A DNA stretch of 64,000 nt, taken from the NCBI GenBank assembly GCA_023429375.1, contig JAEYVY010000016.1, positions 1 through 64,000 of the forward strand. The letters are read 5' to 3'. Below, in pieces: positions 32,820 to 42,299 of the stretch. Below the pieces are notes generated by a model that did not search any database, had not been told where the DNA came from, and saw only the letters and a program-made list of their open reading frames with translations. How positions within the stretch are numbered: position 1 is the first letter of the stretch; each line of letters starts with the position of its first letter. The DNA is from Bacteroidota bacterium. Lineage in GTDB: Bacteria; Bacteroidota; Bacteroidia; Bacteroidales; Tannerellaceae. The translations under genes and the position numbers were made by a program.

Positions 32820-33567
32820 TTGTTTCTGGCTCCTTAATCCAATCGTATCCCTTTTCTTCCAGTTCCAGAGCTAATTCCGGACCAGCGCTTTTAACAATAC
32901 GGCCATTATAAAGGACATGCACAAAATCAGGTTTGATATATTCAAGCAATCTTTGATAGTGAGTGATTACAATCGTTGCATTTTCAGATGATCTCATCTG
33001 GTTTACCCCTTTCGCCACGATTCGTAGTGCATCGATATCCAATCCACTATCTGTTTCGTCGAGGATAGAGAGCTTAGGTTCCAACATAGCCATCTGGAAT
33101 ATCTCGTTACGTTTCTTTTCTCCTCCTGAGAATCCTTCATTCACGCTACGGCCTGCCAACTTGTTATCTAATTCTACAATCGCTCTCTTTTCACGCATAA
33201 GCTTCAAAAAGTCTGTTGCAGAAACCGGCTCTAATCCTTTATACTTGCGGTGCTCGTTTACAGCTGCACGCATAAAGTTAACCATACTTACACCAGGAAT
33301 TTCTACCGGATATTGAAAGCTCAGGAAGATGCCTTCACGGCTACGATCTTCTGGTTCAAGCTCCAACAAATCTTTACCGTTATAGATTACTTCTCCTTCT
33401 GTCACTTCAAAGGCCGGATTTCCAACCAGCACACTGCTAAGAGTACTTTTACCTGAACCGTTTGGTCCCATTATCGCATGAACTTCTCCTGCGTTTACCT
33501 TAAGATTTATTCCTTTTAATATTTCTTTGCCATCAATATTGGCGTGCAAGTTCTTTATTTCTAACAT
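32812..33567 (-). CDS. sufC: Fe-S cluster assembly ATPase SufC
   Basis: The ABC-type ATPase that drives the SufBCD scaffold. The 251 residues contain Walker A GPNGSGKSTLSS (about 35-46), the Q-loop FLSFQYPVEIPGV, the signature FSGGEKKRNEI and Walker B LSILDETDSGLDID, followed by the H-loop ITHYQRLL. All ATPase residues are intact. It lies between sufB (20-base gap) and sufD (overlap). Confidence 0.96.
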   Translation of the reverse strand: MLEIKNLHANIDGKEILKGINLKVNAGEVHAIMGPNGSGKSTLSSVLVGNPAFEVTEGEVIYNGKDLLELEPEDRSREGIFLSFQYPVEIPGVSMVNFMRAAVNEHRKYKGLEPVSATDFLKLMREKRAIVELDNKLAGRSVNEGFSGGEKKRNEIFQMAMLEPKLSILDETDSGLDIDALRIVAKGVNQMRSSENATIVITHYQRLLEYIKPDFVHVLYNGRIVKSAGPELALELEEKGYDWIKEPETNA

Positions 33568-33587
33568 GTCTTATTTTATCATTAAGA

Positions 33588-35033
33588 TTATCCGACACTG
33601 CCTTCAAGTGAAATACTGAGCAGCTTTTGTGCCTCTACGGCAAATTCCATCGGTAATTTATTCATTACTTCTTTAGCATATCCATTTACTATCAGCCCAA
33701 CAGCTTCTTCAACCGAGATACCACGTTGCTGACAGTAGAATAATTGTTCTTCACTGATTTTACTTGTCGTTGCTTCGTGCTCGATAATGGCTGTTTCATT
33801 CTGCACATCAGCATACGGATAAGTATGTGCTCCACAAGTTGAACTTAATAACAAGCTGTCGCATTGGCTATGATTACGAGCGCCTTCGGCACGTGCAGAT
33901 ATCTTCACCAAACCACGGTAACTGTTATGACTGAATCCGGCTGATATTCCTTTGGAAACGATGCGGCTTCTGGTATTTTTGCCCAGGTGAATCATCTTCG
34001 TTCCCGTATCTGCTTGCTGGTAATTATTCGTTACCGCAACAGAATAGAATTCACCGACTGAGTTATCACCGGCCAGAATACAACTGGGATACTTCCAAGT
34101 AATAGCCGAACCAGTTTCTACTTGCGTCCATGATATCTTACTGTTATTTCCTTTACAGAGACCTCGTTTGGTTACGAAGTTATAGATACCCCCCTTACCT
34201 TCTTTATCACCCGGATACCAGTTCTGAACGGTAGAATATTTCACTTCGGCATTTGTCTGTGCCACGATTTCAACAATAGCGGCATGCAACTGGTTCTCAT
34301 CACGCATAGGAGCAGTACAACCTTCCAAATAGCTCACGTATGAATCATCGTCAGCAACGATCAGCGTACGTTCAAACTGTCCGGTATTCGCAGCATTGAT
34401 TCTGAAATAAGTACTTAATTCCATCGGGCAGCGAACGCCTTTAGGAATATACACAAACGAACCATCTGAGAATACTGCAGAATTTAACGCAGCAAAGTAG
34501 TTGTCACGATAACTAACCACACTACCTAGGTATTGTTGTACCAAGTCAGGATGGTGTTGCACTGCCTCGCTGAATGAACAGAAGATTACTCCTTTCTCGG
34601 CGAGCACTTCTTTAAATGTCGTTTTCACAGACACACTATCCATTACGGCATCGACAGCCATTCCACTCAATATCTTTTGCTCTTCTAAGGGTATCCCCAG
34701 CTTATCAAATGTCTTAAGCAATTCAGGATCTACTTCATCCAGACTTTTGGGTCCTTCTTTTTTCTTGGGAGCAGCATAGTAGATGATGTCTTGGTAATCG
34801 ATCGGAGGAATTGTCAGATGAGGCCAGGTAGGCATCTCTAGCGTAAGCCAATGGCGAAAAGCCTTTAGCCTAAACTCCAACAGCCATTCTGGTTCATTTT
34901 TCTTTTTGGAGATTATACGAACTGTTTCTTCGTCTAATCCTTTATGAATCGTCTCCGTATCAATATCAGTAACGAACCCGTACTTATACTCGTTGGTCGT
35001 TACCTCATTTAATATATCATTTGATTCCTGCAT
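33588..35033 (-). CDS. sufB: Fe-S cluster assembly protein SufB
   Basis: Main scaffold subunit for Fe-S assembly. The 481 residues match the family. The core YIPKGVRCPMELSTYFRIN, the C-terminal GISAGFSHNSYRGLVKI and RNHSQCDSLLL (which holds a conserved scaffold Cys), and HEATTSKISEEQLFYCQQRGI are all clear. It follows a CvpA-family gene by 33 bases in the rimP-nusA-infB-cvpA-sufBCD operon. Confidence 0.96.
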   Translation of the reverse strand: MQESNDILNEVTTNEYKYGFVTDIDTETIHKGLDEETVRIISKKKNEPEWLLEFRLKAFRHWLTLEMPTWPHLTIPPIDYQDIIYYAAPKKKEGPKSLDEVDPELLKTFDKLGIPLEEQKILSGMAVDAVMDSVSVKTTFKEVLAEKGVIFCSFSEAVQHHPDLVQQYLGSVVSYRDNYFAALNSAVFSDGSFVYIPKGVRCPMELSTYFRINAANTGQFERTLIVADDDSYVSYLEGCTAPMRDENQLHAAIVEIVAQTNAEVKYSTVQNWYPGDKEGKGGIYNFVTKRGLCKGNNSKISWTQVETGSAITWKYPSCILAGDNSVGEFYSVAVTNNYQQADTGTKMIHLGKNTRSRIVSKGISAGFSHNSYRGLVKISARAEGARNHSQCDSLLLSSTCGAHTYPYADVQNETAIIEHEATTSKISEEQLFYCQQRGISVEEAVGLIVNGYAKEVMNKLPMEFAVEAQKLLSISLEGSVG

Positions 35034-35066
35034 TATTCTTTAATTATATAACAATCATTTTCACGT

Positions 35067-35549
35067 TTAAAACAACTTGTAAGGCCAAATGGTTGGGAAG
35101 ATTTCTTTTATTGGGTAATAGAAACGGGATTCTACTTTAATTTCAGGAGAGATAATCATTTTTTTCTTTTCCACGAATTCGAGGATATTCAAGCTTAGGC
35201 TTAAAAAAAGGAGCATAAGCACCAAACCAAGCGCCGCTCCTCCTAAATGATTAAACACGCTCAATGGCGTAGCACCAATAGCTCTATTCACAATCTCTCC
35301 GGCTAATAAAACAATTCCTAATATCAGAATAAACCCAAGGATATAACTGATGATTGTCAATGATTCCGAAGAAAACCATCCCAGCTTCACTAAATGTCCT
35401 TCAAGCCAGCCTGCAGCCTTTACACAAAAGACAATCGCAACAACAAAGGCTATAAGCGAAACAACCTGTTTGATCATTCCATCAAACAGGCCTTTCAATA
35501 GTCCCACACCTGCCAGACATACCAATACAATGTCTAACCAGTTGTTCAT
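35067..35549 (-). CDS. CvpA family membrane protein
   Basis: An inner-membrane protein of 160 residues. The opening NNWLDIVLVCLAGVGLLKGLFDGMIKQV is typical of CvpA (the D and the GLxxGxxxQ pattern). Four hydrophobic segments follow (about 5-20, 27-47, 62-84 and 102-123). CvpA relatives are tied to colicin V production and envelope homeostasis, but the biochemical role is unclear. It is embedded between infB (10 bases) and sufB (33 bases). Confidence 0.82.
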   Translation of the reverse strand: MNNWLDIVLVCLAGVGLLKGLFDGMIKQVVSLIAFVVAIVFCVKAAGWLEGHLVKLGWFSSESLTIISYILGFILILGIVLLAGEIVNRAIGATPLSVFNHLGGAALGLVLMLLFLSLSLNILEFVEKKKMIISPEIKVESRFYYPIKEIFPTIWPYKLF

Positions 35550-35559
35550 AGTAGTTGTG

Positions 35560-38487
35560 TTATAATTTTTGTTTTACTTCAATCTCTTCGTATGCTTCTA
35601 TAATATCACCAACTTGTATATCATTATAATTAGTAATATTAAGTCCGCATTCATATCCGAAAGCAACTTCTTTCACATCCTCTTTAAATCTCTTTAAAGA
35701 ACCTAAGTTGCCGGTATATATTACGATACCGTCACGAATCAGGCGAATTTTGTTCGAACGCTTGATCTTACCTTCTTTAACCATACAACCGGCCACAGTT
35801 CCCACTTTCGTGATTTTGAATACTTCACGAACCTCAACGTTGGCAGCAAATTCTTCTTTTACTTCCGGAGCAAGCATACCTTCCATTGCACTCTTCACTT
35901 CTTCGATCGCGTCGTAGATAATTGAGTACAAACGGATTTCCACTCCTTCTTTTTCTGCTTGACGTCTTGCAGCTTGTGATGGACGTACCTGGAATCCGAT
36001 GATGATTGCGTTAGATGCAGCTGCAAGCACCACATCCGATTCGGAGATTTGTCCAACAGCCTTGTGGATAACATTCACCTGGATTTGTTCGGTAGATAGA
36101 CGAATCAAAGAGTCTGATAGTGCTTCCACTGATCCATCCACGTCTCCCTTCACAATTACATTCAATTCCTGGAAGTTACCAATAGCGATACGGCGACCAA
36201 TATCATCCAGCGTAAGCATTTTTTGCGTACGTAGGTTCAATTCACGTTGTAGCTGTTCACGACGGTTGGCAATATCACGTGCTTCTTGTTCGGTTTCTAA
36301 CACATTGAATGTGTCACCAGCCTGAGGAGCACCGTTCAATCCAAGTATTAAAGCAGGTTCAGAAGGACCAGCACTATCAATTCGTTGATTACGCTCGTTA
36401 AACATCGCTTTCACACGTCCGTGGTGCGTTCCTGCAATGACGATATCGCCGGTCTTCAAGGTTCCCGTTTCAACCAACACTGTAGATACATATCCACGTC
36501 CTTTATCCAATGACGATTCAATAATTGATCCGACAGCTCTACGTCTTGGGTTCGCCTTCAAGTCAAGCAAATCGGCTTCGAGCAATACCTTTTCAAGCAG
36601 CTCGTCTACGCCTATACCTTTCTTTGCAGAAATTTCTTGACTCTGGTATTTACCTCCCCAGTCCTCAACCAAATAGTTCATGTTTGCCAATTCCTCTTTG
36701 ATCTTTTCCGGGTTTGCATGCGGTTTATCTATCTTGTTTATCGCAAAGACAATAGGTACACCTGCTGCTGCGGCATGATTAATTGCCTCAACAGTCTGCG
36801 GCATGACGTTATCGTCGGCTGCGACAATAATAATTGCAATATCTGTTACTTTAGCTCCACGGGCACGCATAGCTGTAAACGCTTCGTGACCAGGTGTGTC
36901 CAAGAATGTAATACGGCGACCATTCGGCAGTTGCACATTATATGCTCCGATATGCTGTGTAATACCTCCGGCTTCACCTGCAATCACATTCGCATTACGA
37001 ATACCGTCTAGCAAAGATGTTTTACCGTGGTCAACGTGTCCCATCACCGTTACAATTGGGGCACGTGGTACCAAATCTTCTTCGGTGTCTTCATCCTCAT
37101 CGGCATTGATTGCTTCAACAACCTCTGCACTTACATATTCAGTCTTAAAACCAAATTCTTCAGCTACAATATTAATTGTTTCTGCATCCAAGCGCTGATT
37201 GATAGAAACCATAATTCCGATACTCATACAAGTACCGATTACTTTGGTTACCGGAACATCCATCATGTTGGCCAAGTCGTTTGCTGTAACAAACTCTGTC
37301 AGCTTCAACACTTTGCTTTCCAGTTCTTCCTGTTCTAGCAGTTCATTTTCGCGCTTTACAGCAGCATCACGTTTATCTCGTCTATATTTAGCACCTTTAT
37401 TGGTCTTGTTTCCTCTGTTTGTTAAACGTGCAAGCGTTTCTTTAACTTGCTTCTGCACATCTTCCTCACTAACCTCAACCTTTACCGGTTTTTTCAAACG
37501 CGGTTTACGGAAATCTTTATTCCCACCACCATGTGCTCCTGCGTGCGGGGTATTCGTTCCCGGTGTAGCATTTACATCGACACGGTCTTTTTTGATACGT
37601 TTACGTTTTTTCTTTGCATCGGCATCAGCATTACCGGTAGGTCCTGCAGATCCTGCAGCCGGTTTAGGAGTTCCAGCATTCGGATGATTAGCCGTATTAC
37701 CCTGAGGCTTGCCACTAAACTTCTCACGCTTATCTTCCCGTTCTTTACGACGTTCCTCTTTTGTTTTCTTTTTAGGACGCGTAGATTGATTCAGCGTATT
37801 CAAATCAATCTTTCCTGTAACTTTGATATTCGATTCGAATTTAGGAGCACTTATACGATACAATGAATCACCTTCACTGTCTACGTTTTCCTTAACTTCC
37901 GGTTCGTTCTTTACAGGTGCTGAGGTAGTTTCAGGTTGTGTCTTCTTAACAGTCTCTGCTTCCACAGTAGTTATCTTATTATCTGCATTAGGTTTATCCG
38001 CATTTTTCTTCTCCTCAGCGGTAGGATTGAACTTTGGAGTTTCGACTTGTACCTTTGGTTCACGTACCGGTTCGGCCGGCACTTCTTTCTTCACTTCAGG
38101 CACAACTTTCTTTACCTCAGATTCAACTTTCACTTCAGGAGCAACCGCCTCATGTGATTCATGAGGTTTATTCAGTTCATCCAAATCGATTTTCCCTTTG
38201 GTGACAATCTTTGGTTTATATTCCTCTGGAATTACCGTCTTAATAACTTCCGGAGTTTCTTTTTTTGTGATATGCACTTTTTTAACAGGGCGTTCAAAGG
38301 CAGGGCGTTCCCGTTCTCTGGCTTGCGAAGGCTTACCAAACTCATTGACAAGTAAAGTATATTGTTCATCACTAATCTTCGTGTTGGGATTGCTCTCAAC
38401 CTGATGACCTTTCTTATTCAGAAACTCCACTACCGTGGTGATCCCTACGTTTAAATCTCGTGTTACTTTTATTAATTTTATAGGCAT
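35560..38487 (-). CDS. infB: Translation initiation factor IF-2
   Basis: A GTPase that places initiator tRNA on the 30S subunit. At 975 residues it is a long form. An IF2_N domain (residues 1-55, KLIKVTRDLNVG) is followed by about 280 residues of low-complexity Glu/Lys/Pro/Val-rich linker, then a second IF2_N region near 400 and the G domain: G1 GHVDHGKTSLLDG at about 482, LDTPGHEAFTAMRARG (G3) and AINKIDK (G4). The C-terminal domains II, III and IV run to the end. Several long antisense frames here result from the skewed linker composition. Confidence 0.97.
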   Translation of the reverse strand: MPIKLIKVTRDLNVGITTVVEFLNKKGHQVESNPNTKISDEQYTLLVNEFGKPSQARERERPAFERPVKKVHITKKETPEVIKTVIPEEYKPKIVTKGKIDLDELNKPHESHEAVAPEVKVESEVKKVVPEVKKEVPAEPVREPKVQVETPKFNPTAEEKKNADKPNADNKITTVEAETVKKTQPETTSAPVKNEPEVKENVDSEGDSLYRISAPKFESNIKVTGKIDLNTLNQSTRPKKKTKEERRKEREDKREKFSGKPQGNTANHPNAGTPKPAAGSAGPTGNADADAKKKRKRIKKDRVDVNATPGTNTPHAGAHGGGNKDFRKPRLKKPVKVEVSEEDVQKQVKETLARLTNRGNKTNKGAKYRRDKRDAAVKRENELLEQEELESKVLKLTEFVTANDLANMMDVPVTKVIGTCMSIGIMVSINQRLDAETINIVAEEFGFKTEYVSAEVVEAINADEDEDTEEDLVPRAPIVTVMGHVDHGKTSLLDGIRNANVIAGEAGGITQHIGAYNVQLPNGRRITFLDTPGHEAFTAMRARGAKVTDIAIIIVAADDNVMPQTVEAINHAAAAGVPIVFAINKIDKPHANPEKIKEELANMNYLVEDWGGKYQSQEISAKKGIGVDELLEKVLLEADLLDLKANPRRRAVGSIIESSLDKGRGYVSTVLVETGTLKTGDIVIAGTHHGRVKAMFNERNQRIDSAGPSEPALILGLNGAPQAGDTFNVLETEQEARDIANRREQLQRELNLRTQKMLTLDDIGRRIAIGNFQELNVIVKGDVDGSVEALSDSLIRLSTEQIQVNVIHKAVGQISESDVVLAAASNAIIIGFQVRPSQAARRQAEKEGVEIRLYSIIYDAIEEVKSAMEGMLAPEVKEEFAANVEVREVFKITKVGTVAGCMVKEGKIKRSNKIRLIRDGIVIYTGNLGSLKRFKEDVKEVAFGYECGLNITNYNDIQVGDIIEAYEEIEVKQKL

Positions 38488-38517
38488 ATCAATCTTTATC
38501 GTAATACTAAATATGTT

Positions 38518-39774
38518 TTACTCGTCTTCAAATTCTGCAGCTAAAACAGCCAGCACATCATCAATAGTAGATTCTTCCAGATCAGTACGCTCGATCAACT
38601 CGGCGCGGTCCATAGCCAACACACTCTTCGCTGTATACAAGCCACTATTTTTCAGAATATCAAGCACCCATGCATCAATTTCGTCAGAGAATTCATCCAA
38701 GTAAATATCCTCTTCAGCTGCATTGTCAATGTCACGGAACACATCGATTGTGTATTCAGTCAACATACTAGCCAGCTTAATATTCAAACCTCCTTTACCA
38801 ATTGCCAGAGAAACTTCTTCCGGACGTAAAAACACTTCAGCTTTCCGTTCTTCTTCATTCAAACGGATAGATGATATTTTTGCGGGGCTCAGTGAGCGTT
38901 GAATAAACAAAGATATATTTGATGTGTAATTAATCACATCGATATTTTCATTTCTTAATTCGCGAACGATACCGTGAATACGTGATCCTTTCATACCGAC
39001 ACAAGCACCAACCGGATCGATACGATCGTCATACGATTCTACAGCTACTTTAGCTCTTTCACCCGGGATACGGGCAATAGCTTTAATGGTTATCAATCCG
39101 TCATTGATTTCTGGCACTTCCAGCTCGAACAAGCGTTGCAAGAACACTTTATCCGTACGTGAAAGGATAATCTTCGGATTGTTATTAATATTTTCTACGC
39201 GCTGCACAATGGCACGAACAGTTTCTCCCTTACGATAGAAATCGGTTGGAATTTGCTCGGTCTTAGGCAATAACAGTTCATTTCCTTCATCGTCAAGCAA
39301 AAGAATCTCTTTCTTCCATACTTGATATACATCAGCAGCGATTATCGTTCCGATTTTATCTTTATATTTTGCGTATAAGCTATCTTTCTGCAGTTCAAGT
39401 ATTTTTGAGGCCAAAGTCTGACGCAGGTTCAAAATGGCACGACGACCGAATTTTGCAAAATATACTTCATCTGTTACTTCTTCCCCAACCTCACAATCAG
39501 GGTCTATTTCACGTGCCTGTGTCAATGTCAATTGTAAATTAGGATCCTCCAGCTGGTCGTCAGCAACCACCACACGGTTTCTCCAAATTTCAAAGTCTCC
39601 TTTTTCAGGATTGATGATGACGTCATAATTTTCATCTGTCCCGAACATTTTGGCTATCACATTGCGGAACGACTCTTCCAGCACACTGATCATTGTATCC
39701 TTGTCAATGTTCTTCAATTCTTTGAATTCCGCAAGTGTATCAATCATGCTGACTGTTTCCTCTTTCTTGGCCAT
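38518..39774 (-). CDS. nusA: Transcription termination/antitermination protein NusA
   Basis: Binds RNA polymerase and modulates pausing, termination and antitermination. The 418 residues comprise the N-terminal polymerase-binding domain, an S1 domain (about 135-205), and two KH domains with VGACVGMKGSRIHGIVREL near 250 and VSLAIGKGGLNIKLAS near 320. The tail is short and acidic and lacks the two C-terminal repeats of E. coli NusA. It is 6 bases from rimP and 30 from infB, the usual order. Confidence 0.96.
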   Translation of the reverse strand: MAKKEETVSMIDTLAEFKELKNIDKDTMISVLEESFRNVIAKMFGTDENYDVIINPEKGDFEIWRNRVVVADDQLEDPNLQLTLTQAREIDPDCEVGEEVTDEVYFAKFGRRAILNLRQTLASKILELQKDSLYAKYKDKIGTIIAADVYQVWKKEILLLDDEGNELLLPKTEQIPTDFYRKGETVRAIVQRVENINNNPKIILSRTDKVFLQRLFELEVPEINDGLITIKAIARIPGERAKVAVESYDDRIDPVGACVGMKGSRIHGIVRELRNENIDVINYTSNISLFIQRSLSPAKISSIRLNEEERKAEVFLRPEEVSLAIGKGGLNIKLASMLTEYTIDVFRDIDNAAEEDIYLDEFSDEIDAWVLDILKNSGLYTAKSVLAMDRAELIERTDLEESTIDDVLAVLAAEFEDE

Positions 39775-39780
39775 AATCTT

Positions 39781-40248
39781 TTACTTGAATCTTAATAAGT
39801 ATTTCGTATATTTTATTTCTTCAAATGCATAAGCCAGCTCTTCTTCGACCAGCACTTTCCTTTTTGCTCCTTCTGGCTTAACCATCTTTTCTACTACAAC
39901 AACGATCCCGTTTTCATCCGCATATTTCAGCACTCCGGTTACTTTCACTCCTTTGGTTAATAAAAGTTCTACTTCCTTACCAATATATTTTTTATATTGA
40001 CGAAGCACTTTTAACGGAGATGTAATTCCTGCCGAACCCACTTCTAGTTCAAAGTCTTCCTTATCCCTATCCAATGCAGTTTCGATGTAGCGGCTCAACT
40101 CCACACAATCATCAATCCCAACTGTTTCATCATTATCGATCTCTACCACAATCAGATTTCCAGGTTTAACCTGTACATCAACCAGATAATTTGATGATGA
40201 AGCCAGCTTTTCTTCAATTAGCCTTGCCAGTTCGTTTTTATCAATCAT
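39781..40248 (-). CDS. rimP: Ribosome maturation factor RimP
   Basis: Needed for assembly of the 30S subunit. The 155 residues have the two-domain RimP layout: an alpha/beta N-terminal domain with DDCVELSRYIETALD, the GSAGITSPLK junction (in place of the common VSSPGxxRPL), and a C-terminal Sm-like barrel with YIGKEVELLL. First gene of the seven-gene operon. The transcript leader contains a terminator-like hairpin 28-50 bases before this start codon. Confidence 0.93.
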   Translation of the reverse strand: MIDKNELARLIEEKLASSSNYLVDVQVKPGNLIVVEIDNDETVGIDDCVELSRYIETALDRDKEDFELEVGSAGITSPLKVLRQYKKYIGKEVELLLTKGVKVTGVLKYADENGIVVVVEKMVKPEGAKRKVLVEEELAYAFEEIKYTKYLLRFK

Positions 40249-40275
40249 ATTCTTATGATTATTATGTGAACAAAA

Positions 40276-40298
40276 GGAGGGGACTATCCGCCCCCTCC
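40276..40298 (-). promoter_or_regulatory. Terminator-like hairpin in the rimP-nusA-infB leader
   Basis: On the minus strand GGAGGGG (40298-40292), a 9-base loop, then CCCCTCC (40282-40276) and TTTTGTT. It has the form of an intrinsic terminator but lies between the operon promoter (40323-40353) and the rimP start codon. It may be an attenuator for the operon encoding NusA. A purine-rich AGAGAAGAGGAAGAG tract directly precedes it. Confidence 0.65.
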
Positions 40299-40322
40299 TC
40301 TTCCTCTTCTCTCATTCGTTCG

Positions 40323-40353
40323 CAAATATACAAATAATCAAAGAGAATACAAA
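40323..40353 (-). promoter_or_regulatory. Promoter of the rimP-nusA-infB-cvpA-sufBCD operon
   Basis: TTTG (40353-40350), exactly 19 bases, then TATATTTG (40330-40323) on the minus strand, equal in quality to the gdhA promoter. The leader is about 70 bases and includes the hairpin at 40276-40298. Confidence 0.76.
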
Positions 40354-40464
40354 AGATTGTGTATTTTTATTGTTCTTTTCGTAACACTTTTATGAATAAT
40401 AAATCAATTTATTCAAAACGTATTTAGAAAATTCATATCGTTTCTTATATATACTATTGTTTTA

Positions 40465-40472
40465 TAACTTTG
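40465..40472 (+). promoter_or_regulatory. -7 element of the pepP operon
   Basis: TAACTTTG on the plus strand, 35 bases before the aminopeptidase gene. It is divergent from the rimP promoter. Confidence 0.5.
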
Positions 40473-40507
40473 CCCTATATACGATTACTCAATAAACACC
40501 GAAATTA

Positions 40508-42295
40508 ATGAGAGAAATAATTATCGAGCGCATCTCAGCATTACGCCAAATTATGCACGAACGCCAGATCGCTGCTTATATCATCCCCAGTTCGGACCCA
40601 CACTTGAGTGAATACCCTGCAGACAGGTGGAAAACCCGTCAGTGGATTTCGGGCTTTACAGGCTCAGCCGGAACCCTAGTCATTACGGCCGATAAAGCCG
40701 GACTATGGACTGATTCTCGCTATTTCCTTCAGGCTGCAGACCAGCTTGACGGCACAGGAATAGAACTCTTTAAGCTTGGACTTCCGGAGACTATCTCCAT
40801 TCCTGAGTTTTTACTCTGCGCACTAAACTCTGGTCAAACAGTAGGCTTTGATGGTGCCTGCTATAGCATAACAGAGGCTCGTACCCTTCAAAAAAAATTA
40901 AACAGTAAAGGGATAAAAATCGATTCTTCCATGGATTTACCGGGAGAAATATGGACTAATCGTCCTGCACCTCCCCGTGATCCGCTGTTCGAAATACCTA
41001 TTGTCTATTCAGGGAAAAGCACTCCCGAAAAGATTGAAGAGATCAACACCATACTCCGTCAATCAGAGGCCGACTGTACTATCCTCTCAGCACTTGACGA
41101 AGTAGCCTGGACATTCAACATTCGTGGAACAGACGTCACCTACAATCCTGTTGTTATCAGCTATGCATTCATTTCTGAAAAGGGAAGCGTGCTCTTTATT
41201 GATCCTAAAAAGCTAACGCAAGAGTCCATCGAAAGACTTAAAAAGGACGGCGTAGTTCTGGCCGATTATTCCCGAATAGCAACCTATCTCTCTCGCCTTC
41301 CGGAAAATACCCGTATCTTTATTGATCCGGCAAAAACAAACTTTGCCTTATATAAGGCATTACCGGAAAATGTCCTATTGATTGAAGGGATCTCTCCTGC
41401 CAGTCAATTGAAGAGTATTAAAAACGAAACAGAAATAAAGGGGTTCCGCAACGCCGTTGTCAAAGACGGAATCGCACTTACTCGTTTCTTTATCTGGCTG
41501 GAAGAGCAGTTGGCTGCCGGCGAAAAAATTACTGAACGAATCGCATCGGCCAAGTTAACCTCCTTACGTGCTGAACAACCTCAGTATATAATGGATAGCT
41601 TTTCAACTATTTCAAGCTATGGGGCTCATGGAGCGATTGTGCACTACAGTCCTACCCCCGAAACAGATGCACAATTGCTGCCCGAAGGTCTCTATCTGTT
41701 GGACTCAGGCGGACAATATCTGGATGGAACAACCGACATCACCCGCACCATCGCCTTAGGTGAGCCGACCGAGCAAATGAAGAAAGATTTTACCCGTGTA
41801 CTTAAGGGTACAATCAGCTTAGCCAAATGTAAATTCCCGGAAGGGGTGCGAGGTTCACAAATCGATGTGCTGGCAAGAAAAGCATTATGGGATGTGGGCA
41901 TAAACTACATGCACGGCACAGGACATGGCATAGGTCATTGTTTAAATGTGCATGAAGGTCCACAAAGCATACGCATGGATGAAAACCCAACCGTTCTTCG
42001 TGAAGGCATGATCATCAGTGATGAGCCGGGTATTTACAGGACTGGGGAATATGGCATACGTACAGAGAATATGATTTTGGTTCGTGAAGACAGTGTAACA
42101 GAGTTCGGACGATTCCTTACATTCGACACCCTTACGCTATGCTTTATTGACACAAACTTGGTCATTCCTTCCATGCTCTCCGCTCGTGAGCTTACTTGGT
42201 TAAACAATTATCATCAAACCGTGTTTGAATTATTAAGTCCGCACCTCAACGAAAAGGAGGCTGCCTGGTTAAAAGAGAAAACAAAAGAAATCTAA
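40508..42295 (+). CDS. Aminopeptidase P family metallopeptidase (M24B)
   Basis: Cleaves the N-terminal residue from peptides with proline in position 2. The 595 residues match the long, three-domain Xaa-Pro aminopeptidase form: two creatinase-like N-terminal domains (RQIMHERQIAAYIIPSSDPHLSEY) and a C-terminal pita-bread domain. Metal ligands are visible in LDSGGQYLDGTTDITRTI (two Asp), GTGHGIGHCLNVHEGP (His), SDEPGIYRTGEYGIRTENM (Glu) and the last Glu in the same segment. No signal peptide, so cytoplasmic. The gamma carbonic anhydrase gene follows by 4 bases. Confidence 0.94.
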   Translation: MREIIIERISALRQIMHERQIAAYIIPSSDPHLSEYPADRWKTRQWISGFTGSAGTLVITADKAGLWTDSRYFLQAADQLDGTGIELFKLGLPETISIPEFLLCALNSGQTVGFDGACYSITEARTLQKKLNSKGIKIDSSMDLPGEIWTNRPAPPRDPLFEIPIVYSGKSTPEKIEEINTILRQSEADCTILSALDEVAWTFNIRGTDVTYNPVVISYAFISEKGSVLFIDPKKLTQESIERLKKDGVVLADYSRIATYLSRLPENTRIFIDPAKTNFALYKALPENVLLIEGISPASQLKSIKNETEIKGFRNAVVKDGIALTRFFIWLEEQLAAGEKITERIASAKLTSLRAEQPQYIMDSFSTISSYGAHGAIVHYSPTPETDAQLLPEGLYLLDSGGQYLDGTTDITRTIALGEPTEQMKKDFTRVLKGTISLAKCKFPEGVRGSQIDVLARKALWDVGINYMHGTGHGIGHCLNVHEGPQSIRMDENPTVLREGMIISDEPGIYRTGEYGIRTENMILVREDSVTEFGRFLTFDTLTLCFIDTNLVIPSMLSARELTWLNNYHQTVFELLSPHLNEKEAAWLKEKTKEI

Positions 42296-42299
42296 TTAT

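Noticed and set aside
36637..38404. Several 60-160 codon plus-strand frames antisense to infB
   Set aside because: They arise from the repetitive Lys/Glu/Pro/Val codons of the IF-2 linker and show low-complexity Ser/Phe/Thr-rich translations.
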